A stretch of DNA of 64,000 nt from Sphagnum compactum (lineage: Eukaryota > Bryophyta > Sphagnopsida > Sphagnales), in assembly GCA_965153455.1 (NCBI GenBank), contig OZ234501.1:12338001-12402000 (forward strand), given 5' to 3'. Below, in pieces: positions 35,801-46,622 of this stretch. A program made the translations under genes and the position numbers. The notes below the pieces were generated by a model that had not been told where the DNA came from, made no database searches, and saw nothing but the letters and a program-made list of their open reading frames with translations. Every line of letters starts with the position of its first letter. Positions within the stretch are counted from its first letter, which is position 1.

Positions 35801-36790
35801 GGTTGGGAAGCCTAAGATATTCTTGAGACCACATGCAACTAAGAGGTCTTCCACATTGTAAGGACAAATGCAAATTCACATGTGCATTGCTCAACCATCC
35901 AGTAAGGAGGGCATAAGTGTGAGGCCAAAATATCAAAATGTTCATTTTGCACCCTAGCCCTTGTGTTGTACAAGTGGTTCAAACCTGTAATAAATAAAAA
36001 GGCAAGGTATAAACCAATATGGTTTTGCCCTGATGATAAGGATCGATGTGTATTTAGTGATGTTCGTGATTCTATGAAGGGGAAACCTCGAGTTCCAAAT
36101 GTGTGGCCAATTTTCATTAATATAAAATTCACACACATGGAGGTTACATCCTTTGAGGAAGTTGAGTTTTGTCTTCCTAGGTGTGCACATGTTGCACAAC
36201 TTGGGTTTGGAAATCCAAATCTAGATGACATATCGATTTCAAAACGTGACAAAAAAGTTTTGCATCGTGTTTTACTTGGAAATGACCATGATAGTAGATG
36301 GTTGTTTGGGAAATTTACTTGTTGACTATTATTTTGCATGCCAAAGATGTTCATGCTCTTGGGTATGGGCATGTTTACTCTATTGAGTCTCATGGTGGTG
36401 TCATGTCTATGACATATATATGAAGTGACGGGGTGATCCCTAATTGTACTTGTCCTGAGTTCATGTCTATGTTGACAAGTTTGAAGAAAAGAAGAAAATT
36501 TGTCACTTGCAAATATTTGTATTTTATTTACAGAACTAGGATGCTTTGCGATCATAAAACATGTGATTTAATTAACTAGCCTACATTGAATATTAATGAA
36601 GTCAAAAAGTTGTTGGAGCGAGAGATTCATCTTGGGTAGAATTGTTGCAGTGCTAGGGACAAATGTTGTTTTCTCATCTTTCATGTACCGCATCAACATG
36701 TGATAAATATTACTTGGCCATTTGATGTCAATGGAGTTTGGAAACAAAATGTTCATGTTCAAAAATTTGCATTAACTTCATAGTCATGGA
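32894..36790 (+). mobile_element. Decayed Mutator-like (MULE-type) transposase gene
   Basis: A protein-like reading starts at ATG 32,894 (MAGYSLSFMIVRYLIHKF) and runs in one frame with two stops to 33,583. It then continues through several frames: LPREFWWKHLVQT near 33,690, CKGATDNAFLPRHVPPPHS near 33,940, LGGDLQGTWLKF near 34,555, IVDNAQAN near 34,780 and CLFHW at 34,876-34,890. A D then CX2H spacing is typical of MULE-type DDE transposases. At 36,445-36,516 is a SWIM-type zinc motif, CTCPEF then TCKY in the same frame, where the final His of CxC...CxH is Tyr. Many stops and frameshifts make it inactive. Terminal inverted repeats were not found, so the limits are those of coding similarity. 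Assignment to MULE is by motif pattern only. Confidence 0.6.
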
Positions 36791-39700
36791 TTGAATTTGC
36801 ACACCATAAATAATAAACAAATTGTAATGTCTATCAATAATGAAAAATGCCATATCACATGTTTGTGTTTGTTTAAAATCCAAGATCTACCCATGCATTG
36901 AAATTTTCATCCATGCATAGGATGAATGTATCAAATCTTTCATCCATATTTAATCATCTAACATTCATGGACATTATGGTTGGTGAATTGCTTCAACTTC
37001 CTTTGTTTTAGGGGTAATGTTCCTTTTTAAGCTCCATATTTTGGCTTTACGCTCAACATTCAGGCTCCATGTTCATGCGATAGCTTGCCTCATACAAATA
37101 GGTTAGTAAAATGTACCACTAAGACCTTATGTTTGATGTTGATTTAAAAAGTAGATGTCACAACTAACATAAGGTCAAAAGGTTCATCTTTGAAGACAAT
37201 GAGACGTACAAATTAATGAATTTGAATGGAATTAAATGACATGATCATGTTAATCATGACAATGTAAACAATATCCTCATTGATTTGTCAAATATGTTGA
37301 TTTCAAAGACATAATCTAAAATGAATTTTGGAGTAGATGTAGCTACATAAAGTTTTATGCCATAATTAAATATTGTATGTATAATGTGTGATGTAATATT
37401 ATAGGATGACAAAATTAGTTATGGTTATGATAAACTAGTCAAATAAATCACCAATTATAACCTATTTTTAGGTGCTACCTTAGCCTTTGGCATCTATGGT
37501 GGCAAGTTAACAATTAAGCAATTTTTAGGTGCTACTTTAGCTCATTGTCATAAATTAGGGTGTGATTTGGTAATGATTATGTTACATGTTAATTGTTTTG
37601 TATTAGACTTGACACAACCTAGATTGATCATGATATGAAATATTATTGTGCCATGTTCATCTTTTCAAGCTTATGGATGTGACATTCTATATATTAATAA
37701 TTTAATATAATACTTGTAGGATGATGAAAAGAAGTAGAAAATAGGTATTTCGGAAGGTTTCTAGGAGAACAATTGGAATCCAATGAACTTGCAATTAGTG
37801 AAGGTTCATGGAGTCATAAGGAGATGTGTTAAGCTTAGATTTTGTTTTTGCAATAAAAAATAGACTTGATACATTTGTATTGATGTTTATATTCTCTTCC
37901 CTTTTTCCTTTGCTTTACAATTTATTCTACCAAAGTAGATACAACAATTGACAAACCCCAATTTTTTCCCTATACTATACACATTAAAAAAATCAACAAC
38001 AAAAGAACAATAATTGCAAAGGATTTAAGTATCATACTATGTCTAAGCACTTTCAAATATCAAGATGCAATTATGATCGTCTTGTTGTTACAATGTTTTG
38101 TTTCAAAACAACCAAAAGATGTATCCTAAGGCCACCATTCATGAGTAAACTCATTCCTACAAAATTATTAATGGTTGAATTGTAATCATCAACATTTCCA
38201 AAAGCTAAAAACTTTCAAATCAATATAAAGTTGGTTTCAATCATTAATTAAAGTGGTACTTATGAGGTTATAACAACTTAAGGATTTTTTGTGTATTTAT
38301 TTTGAAATTTTTGAAATACCAAGGTGTGGCTTCACAAATTCATGAGAGCTTTAAGCAATCCTTGAATGTTTGTGGATTAAAAAAAGTTTGAAAATGAACT
38401 AACAAGATTGTGCTTGATTTGCACTAGTAAAAAATATGGGTGTAGTTCATGAACTCAATTCACTATGGGGCCTTAAGTGAAATATGTCATCATATTTTTG
38501 GCCCCTTTCATATTCAGTGAAACTTGAATCATTTTTATATACCTTTAATGGAAGTGATTCATTAAGGTAATTCATTAAAATCGATATTTTGTATTATTGA
38601 AATTATTATTTTAATCTTGGATAAAAGTTTATAATTTTTCATTAATCCACATATTCCATTGTGATTATATATAAAATTATTAAATGTATGTATGTATGTT
38701 ATATATAACACATACCATTATAATTTATTGTGTGTGTGTGTGTGTGTATGAGTATTAACATGTGCAACCATATATATTAGTTAGAAATTAAAAAATATAT
38801 TTATAAATATTTTCTTATGTCAGTCATAAATGAATTTGCAAAGATTCTAACTTGTCAAAGCATATTTTCTCATGAAATTATTTTTTTGTGAATTTTGATT
38901 AAAAACCCAAATTAAAATGTGTTTTCATTCAAATGGTTTTGAACTTTAAAGGTTTATTTTATTATACATGTGTAAAACCTAACAAAAATTCAACAATGAA
39001 TTCTCATTTGCTTAATTTGAAAAACATACCAAAAAAAACAAAATGTCAAAGTTTGATTTCTAAAAATAATTATTGTAGTTGTAATATGTTTTATTTGTAA
39101 TGCCTTTAATCAAAATGTCAAATGGCAGCATGTTGGCATAGAAAATGGATTGTTTCCAAGAGATCATGATTCAAACCTTGATACCAACAACCATATTCAT
39201 GCCATATGTTGATTGCATACATGTTGTATGATTTTAAAATATGACTAATAATAATAATAATAATTCAAATTAAAAACATTTAAAATATCATTGCCATGTG
39301 TAAATTTCCTCTTAGACCAAACATTAGTGAAATCATTAGATGTAGGTAAAAACTACTCCTTGTTCATTAGAGGGTACAATGAATTCACTAAATATTTCAT
39401 CTAGTGAAATTGTCTTGATTTCACCCATAACCTAATGAAAATTTGAATGAACTTGGCGATATCTTTTTACTAGCGGATCACAATTCTTTGTTTCAATTAC
39501 TTGTGTAGTCATATAAGTCAATGTGATTGGAAGGAATTAAACCCTTGACATGTTTGGTCACAAAATAAAAATTTAAACATCTAACCACCATTTTAATTTA
39601 TGATAAAAATGCAATCATTTTTCTTTTCTAAAAAGGTGAATCTATAACTAGGTAGTGGACATTATTAATAATTTGTAGTAAATATAATAGATACTAGATA

Positions 39701-41215
39701 TTAAGTATATTTATTACTAAAGAGGTGGATTTGTGGCTATGTAGATTTTCATCATAGTTAAGTAGGTTTGTTAGGTAATTAGATAGTAGGAATTACCTAG
39801 CAACTATTTAATATCTAGTTATTATTAATTATTACCTAGTATGTCATGACCCTAGCCTTGGGATCACAACAAAAGCTAAGGCATGCCAAGGGGAATGGGT
39901 CAAGAAAGTGTCCTAGGTATGTGGGAATCACAAATGTGGGAATGTGATTCCAACACTCCCAAACACCTTCCCATTTTGGGAGTTGGAGGCCCATTGATGT
40001 TTTGAATGTTTAAAAAAGGTTTGAGAAGCAAATCTTGTCCAAATTGGGCCCTCTTTAAACCACTAGAAAAATTTCAAAAATAAATACCCAATATCGGGTC
40101 ACATTAATCATTTAAATATACGAAACACATTATATAGCCACAAGAATGGTTTATAGTCAAATTGATAATTTGAGTCTCAACTATTAAAACATTTGACAAA
40201 ATGGTCAAATGATTTTTGATTGGAGCATGAAATACAACGTTTAGAATGTTACTTTCAAAACTACAACTTTGCTATTGAAAGTTATTGAATTGAAGTCCAT
40301 ATGCAAAAGTTATGAAACCCACAAAATTACGAAAGTCATAAGTTGACAAAAATGTAAATTATTTTAACCATTTGAACTAATGATATATTCATAAGATGTA
40401 TTAATCATGCATGTTGAATATATAATAAACATAATCAATCTCAAGGCAAATTATATTGTTAACATTGTGAAATCTATTATCTTATAATTTATCCAAGGAA
40501 AAACTATATGGTGGATGCCATGTCTTAATGCACTAGGATTGGTTTTGTTTCAATATCCTTTCTTTTTATGCCATAGCTGATGTTTTGTTTACCCTCCCCA
40601 CTAATGGTTGTGAATTTCATGTTATGATCAATTCTTTGACCTTTAGATCCCTTTACTAACCACCTAAAAATCACAATTTGAAGCTTAGAAAAACCCAAAA
40701 TACAAACCACATCGAAATTTTCCCTCCTTTCCACACAATTTGTGCAACAAACACAATTGACCCATTCATTCAATCTCTTTTACTAAACTCCATGTGCAAT
40801 CATTTCACAATTTCCTTTCTTTTTCACTATTTGTGTTAAATTTTATTTTATTTTTATCAAAAGATTTAACTAAAATTAATCAATCAAGATTAATTGAACC
40901 AAATTTATTACCTAAAAAAAATTAGGCTCTCAAATTTTTAGTTTCCTGTTAAATTTGACTGAAGTCAAGATTTTTTAAAAATATTTTGGAGACTAATTCA
41001 TATTTTTACAATGACACCAATGAAGGGAGTTAAATAAATAATTAGGTATTAGAATATATCTTTTTTTACTTTTAGTTCAAGCAAGATTGAAAACTTTCAA
41101 GTCTTTTTAAGTTTGCTAATGAAATTTCAGTATTTTGAGTTTTACAAATGGAAATTGTTGATCCTAGAATTTAGTGATTACAAAGCATTAACAAAAAAAT
41201 AATTAAAACAAAACT
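36791..41215. other. Very AT-rich spacer
   Basis: No gene is supported. It contains a gtat/tg microsatellite at about 38,685-38,750, an (ata)n run near 39,245-39,262 and ctaggta-type degenerate repeats at 39,640-39,850. Confidence 0.5.
38685..38750. repeat. Microsatellites (TATG)n and (TG)n
   Basis: A short tatg run is followed, after tatataacacatacc, by about ten TG units ending near 38,748. Confidence 0.7.
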
Positions 41216-41224
41216 TTAGTTGTC

Positions 41225-42040
41225 AATAAATTGGTGAAAACTTAACCTTCATCTTAATGTGAATCGACAATTCTTGTTTCAAAATGAGAAAAAACCTTTT
41301 AAATCCTAAACTTGAACTTTAATTACCAATATGTCGTCACAAATTTATCCTTCATTTGATTGTTCCTTGACATTACTTCTTCAAAATAAAATAAAATAAA
41401 TAAAGACTTTAACCTCATCTTAAACTTTAGTCATCAATACACTAATGCAAATTCATCTTCATTTTAATTTGTCAATTGACATTTCTTTTTCAAATTAAAA
41501 GTAAAACAAAATCTTAACCCTAACCTTAAACTTGAGGCCAATATGCTGTTGGGGATTTAACCATCATCTTAAAGTCAATTGACCCAGCTTCATCAAAATG
41601 AAAAGAAAAAAACCCCTCTGAACCCTAACCCTAACCTTTGGTTGCCAATATAGCTGACGGGGAGGGAGTTAACCCTCATCTTAATGTCAATTGACAAGGC
41701 TTCATCAAAAAGAAAAAAAAAAGAAAAACCCTTCTCAACCTTAACCCTAAACTTTGATTACTAATATGGCTGATGGTGAGGGAGTTAACCCTCATCTTAA
41801 TGTCAATTGACTCAGCTTCATCAAAATGAAAAGAAAAAAACCCCTACTTAACCCTAACCCTAAACTCTGGTTGCCAATATGGCTAATGGGGAGGGAGTTA
41901 ACCCTCATCTTAATATCAATTGACTCAGTCAGCTTTATCAAAATGAAAAGAAAGAAAAAACACCCTTCTTAACCCTAACCCTAAACTTTGGTTGCCAATA
42001 TGGCTAATGGGGAGGGGGAGGGAGTTAACCCTCATCTTCT
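41225..42040. repeat. Minisatellite of about 115-bp units with CCCTAA-type motifs
   Basis: The marker word ttaaccctcatcttaatgtc (or close variants) recurs near 41,559, 41,670, 41,787, 41,899 and 42,028, giving periods of about 110-130 bp. More diverged copies reach back to about 41,240. Each unit also carries ttggttgccaatatggctaatgggg and accctaaccctaaac, the latter being two or three telomere-type heptamers. Copies become more alike toward the right end. Confidence 0.8.
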
Positions 42041-42431
42041 TCATGTCACATGAGAATGCCTGTCTCTTCACAATGAAATGCTTTCCTTTGCATTGGAGCG
42101 CCATTTGGCAGAACTACCTGGGCCTTGATAACACCACATGAAACCCAGCCACCTAACAGGTATATAACTATCATGGGGATTCTGGAAGCAGGTTAGGTGT
42201 TAAGCTATAAGTGCATATTATGGCACTAGTAAATTAGTGCTGTTGGGTGTAAAGCTGGGATTAGCTTAGCTTTATTTCACACTGTTGTAGTTGGTGTACA
42301 ACAATACAGTTGTTGTTGTTCTTCAAGGAGAACCTAAAATGTGTCACAAATGAGCTTTGCATGGCAATTATTTCAAGTACCCAATAGGTGGCAACATCTC
42401 ATACACCACATCATTGGGTTGAAAAGCAAGT

Positions 42432-42470
<39 letters not shown>

Positions 42471-44410
42471 CCCACCCAAAGAGCCAAACCCATGAGATAG
42501 AGATCTATTGTTGAGAAGAACCAAGCTTGAGGATGGTGGGTACCTACTACTACCTACCTACCTACTAACTATGTACTAACTACTACTACTCCATTATTAG
42601 GTACTTGTCAAGGCTCTATTGGTTTTTGCAAACTTAGGTGGTCTGACAAGTTTTGTGAAACTTCAATGCTATGGTTAGCATCTAGGCTATTATAGCTACT
42701 TGCTTTGGATGTTTGAACTTGGATGGCTTTGTTTAGCCAAGGCTTTTTGTGTGATGAAATCTTTTGATAACTTTATTGCAAAAGTGTATTATTATTATCA
42801 TTATTCATTATTATTGTGCTTAGTAGCCTACCAACTTTTATTGAACTCTTTTTGTTACTTTGAAAAAACTCAATTCAAAACCTGATTTCAACACAAGGGG
42901 ATTATTATTTGTTTGTTTGGAATTGGGTGTCTCCATTCCTCAAGGAAGCAAAATGCTTTGCTACCAACTTGGACTCTTCGTGTACATTGAGCTCATTTTC
43001 AAGGATTTAAGAAAAGTTGGGGTTTTTCCCAGTGATACCCGGAGGGTACTCCAGATACCCACCAAGTATAAATGGGGAAAAAACACTGGCAAGCTTTTCA
43101 AAAAAAATAAAAATGCCCACCTCCATGGGTGCTACGCTTTTAAAAAAGCCCACTAGCTTTTTTTTATTAATGCTTTGTAAGGCGTCCTCTAAATACACTA
43201 GGAAAGACCGGGTAGTGAAATGCCCGGCTCCGATGAGCACTTCACTTTAAAAAAAAAAACTTACTTCCCATGATACCCTATGGATATCACAGGATGACTT
43301 TTATGTAACTTACCTACCTATTTTGTGTTGTTGGATGCACCCATTCATCCAGTAGGAGAATCAAAGAAATGAATGAAATATGGCCCTCTTTGGATGAAAA
43401 ATATTTAAAGTCACGTGGGTCATACTTATTGGTTCCACACTTATGAAAAAGAGACTGACACGTGTCAATGCCAGGTGTCACACCATTTGGTAGGCGGTGG
43501 GTTGGGGGGGGGGGGGGTGTGTGTGGGTGAAACCCTCAAAACCAAGTCCCAAATTCAGGTGAATGGGTAAACCCTAATTTTTAGGTTTTTCCAATTTGGG
43601 TTGTTTTGTGTTTCTACTTTCTACAAAACATTTTAGGGTTTCCCACATTTCACTAGATAAAGAAGAAAAAACAAAAATGTTGTGACTTGTGACTTTGATT
43701 TTCCAAACAAGCTTAATTGGTCCAACAAAAGTTAGGCTACCATTCTTTTGTATTATTATTATTATTATTGAAAAATTCACTCACTTACTTTGTCACCAAC
43801 TACTACAAATGTGTAGGTATTGAGCAATGGTGTTGGATAAAAGAAAGACTTGTTGGATCTTTTCATTTTCCTTCTCCTTTCCTCAAGTTTACATGATTTT
43901 AGACATACCATTGTTGTTGTTTTTTGGATACCAATTAAAAGTTTGGCAAATTTTACATTATGAGAAAAAAATGTTATTATTCTTACCTTATTAATTAATA
44001 CATTATTTAAACAAAAAGTGCTTACTTTATTCCTTTCCTATAGGAACCCACACCCATTTTTGGCCTGGGCTCATACCCCCCCCTCTTCCTAAGACTAAGA
44101 TGTACCTATTCTTGTCTCTTTTTGTAACCTAATTGAACATGGCCAATGGACACCCACCCACATTTGGGTAGAGACAAAAAGAAGACAATTTTGCTTGCTA
44201 AAAACATCCACATATTTGCCTCTAATTATAATTAGGTTTTGCATACTCAATTAGACTCATCAAATGTTATTATTTGACTACAATTATTATTAGGTTTGCA
44301 ACTTTGTAAACCTACTCTCTTTCAATTCTCATCATTGATTTTGCTTCAGAAACCACCTAGACAAAATTTTTGGTATAGAAAAAAATAAAAATAAATGGGA
44401 AAACATATCA
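42041..44410. other. AT-rich spacer with simple repeats
   Basis: No gene is supported. The stretch 43,015-43,260 contains two diverged copies of a block (atgcccacctccatgggtgc near 43,104 and atgcccggctccgatgagc near 43,221). A G14 run at 43,504-43,517 runs into (GT)n. Confidence 0.4.
42433..42466. repeat. (AG)n microsatellite
   Basis: About sixteen uninterrupted AG dinucleotides. Confidence 0.95.
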
Positions 44411-44415
44411 AAAGA

Positions 44416-44845
44416 GTTTTGCAAAACAAAAATGAAGAAGAGAGCAAAACTTACAAGTAAGTAAAAATAAAAAAGCAATCAATAAAATTAATTATACACA
44501 AACAAAAAAAACACACAACTCTTTTTTGCAAGGAAGGAAGAAGAGATCAAACTTACCCAAGTAAGTAAGTGTAAAAGTAGGGGAAAAAAAAATCAATGAA
44601 AATATACACAACAAAAGAACACAACTCTTTTTGCAAGGAAGAAGAGAGCCAAACCCAAAGTAAGTAAAAAGAAAAGAAAAGAAAAGAAAAAACAAAGGAA
44701 TCAAAAGAAATTAATTATACACACAAAAAACACAACTCTTTTGCAAGGAAGAAGAGAGCCAAACCCAAAGTAAGTAAGGAAAAAAAACAAAGGATTCAAA
44801 AGAAATTAAATTATACACACAAATAAACACAACTTTTTTTTTTGC
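44416..44845. repeat. AT-rich tandem array, about 105-125 bp unit
   Basis: Four copies share gcaaggaagaagagagc-like, aagtaagtaa, attaattatacac and acacaactctttt words in fixed order (starts near 44,420, 44,525, 44,630 and 44,740). The two right-hand copies are nearly identical. The minus-strand frame at 44,492-44,704 repeats a peptide with the unit and is an artefact. Confidence 0.75.
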
Positions 44846-46436
44846 AATGGTAATGGTAATGGTGGTGGTGCTCATAAAAGCCTTGGAGCTTCATAGATTA
44901 GATTGATCATGGATGAAGTTGAGAAGGAGGAGGAGGAGCTTCAAAGGTGTTGTTGTGGAGGAGAACAATAACAACTAGATTTTGCTGATTAGCATTTTGC
45001 TGCTCAGGTCATGGTTAGTCAAAGTAAGATGCTGTTGCTATCATCTTCTTCCCTAAAATCAGAGCCGTGATGAGAATAAAAACTAGTGCAAAAGAAGTAG
45101 TAGCAAAATTTTGCTAGTTTTTGGAATCGAAGTTTTGAGCTTTTGATTTGGTTTCAGTTGTTGTTGTTGCTTTTGCAGCAGCAGAAATTTATTTTGGAAA
45201 GTGTGCAGTTTTGGGTTACTAATAGAAGAGAGAACCAGAAGAAGATAGGAAGGGAAGGGGAAGGGGAAGGGAAAGGGAAGAGGAGGCTTTTAGTATTGTG
45301 TTTTGGTGTTTTTTGAGCTTCTTAGTTTGTGGGAGCTTGTAAGCTGGAAGTCATTATTATTGTGTTAATATTTTTCCATGTTTGTTGCAGAAGCTTGAAG
45401 ATTTCTACTTGTGGGTTTTCATTTATTACTACTACTGAGGTTTTCAGATTCATCTTCAGCTTCATCTCACTGGGTTGCTCAGCTGCAGTCATCTTGAGAA
45501 AACTCCTTTTTCTTCTTCAAGCACAACATACCCAACACCCATTACCAGGTGATTTGTTCTTTCCTAAGTTTTACTTGATACCAGAACACAGGCACAGAGA
45601 GAGAGAGATTTGTCTGCATTGGGTTTTCTGAAGATGCTGATGAAGAAAGAAAGGGTATTGGGGGGTTTGGTTTGTTTTTGTTATCTTTGGTCTCATTTTG
45701 TTTGTGTTTTGATAACCCAAAAAGCTAGAGAGATTTGTGGGTCATGTTTTGTGGTTTCATGGTTTTTTGTGTTAGACTGGGGGAATCTGAAGGTTTTGTA
45801 ATAATGTGAAAGTTTTGCAATTTCTTTGCTTGCTTGCTTGCGACTGGTGTCAGGTTCAAGCTAGAAGAAATAGCTAGTGATCTCTTTTTGCTTGCTCTTG
45901 ATGCCCAGCTTGCAACTGGTGTCTTCAAGCTAGAAGAACTAGTGATCTCAATTTGCTTGTTTCTTTCATGCCCAGAAACAGAGTTTCTTTTCTGCTTGAT
46001 TTTGGTTTGTGTGGGCAAAATTGTGAACTCTTTTTCTTTCAGTGATTGGAACTGTATAGATTTTTTCCTGTGGTTAGGTTGTGATCATTCTCAGTTTTTT
46101 TTAAAACACCATTTGTGGAAAAATTCTTGTTCTTCCCAGAGAAGAGAAGAAAATGATGTATACATGTTCTTCTTCCCTTTGTCTTTGGACAATGTAGCTT
46201 CATTTTGGAGATGAAGAAAAATTTGGAATTTCTGTTTTGAATTCTTTCTTTCTGACAAACACTAGGTTAGCTTCTGTTTGTGCTGTGGCAGCAGCAGCAG
46301 CAGCCGGCTACGGAGAATAATTTGTCCATCATTGACTGACTTCAAGCTCAAGTACCAAGCTCACGCATCTCAAAGTAGCATCCAACAACCAAGCTTTGAA
46401 ACCCAAACTTAAAAATTTAATTGATTTTTGGTAAAG
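44846..46436 (+). other. Upstream region and probable 5' leader of the GBPL3-like gene
   Basis: No separate gene is supported. The region has a purine tract of aaggg/gaagg words at about 45,245-45,290 and a tandem duplication of about 65-70 bp at 45,840-45,975 (gcgactggtgtcaggttcaagc against gcaactggtgtcttcaagc, each ending in tgcccag). CT-rich stretches and splice-site-like words suggest a 5' UTR intron, which cannot be fixed from sequence. A (CAG)n run lies at 46,290-46,305. Confidence 0.4.
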
Positions 46437-46591
46437 ATGATGCAAATACTTGGGTTACGCTCGGCAACAAAGGAAAAAAAAACAGTGGAGAAAGAACAGC
46501 AGCAGCAGGAGGAAGAAGAGGAGGAGGAAGAGGAAGAGGAGGAGGAGGAGATGGAAGTGGATGTGTATTCAGATGTGGTTCAGAGTAATGC

Positions 46592-46622
<31 letters not shown>

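Noticed and set aside
35839-36555. Longest minus-strand open frame (238 residues)
   Set aside because: It lies antisense to the C-terminal part of the MULE-type relic, whose plus-strand reading has recognisable motifs. The minus-strand reading has none.
45834-46214. 126-residue frame upstream of the GBPL3-like gene
   Set aside because: It spans a local tandem duplication, has no family motif and lies in the likely 5' leader or intron.
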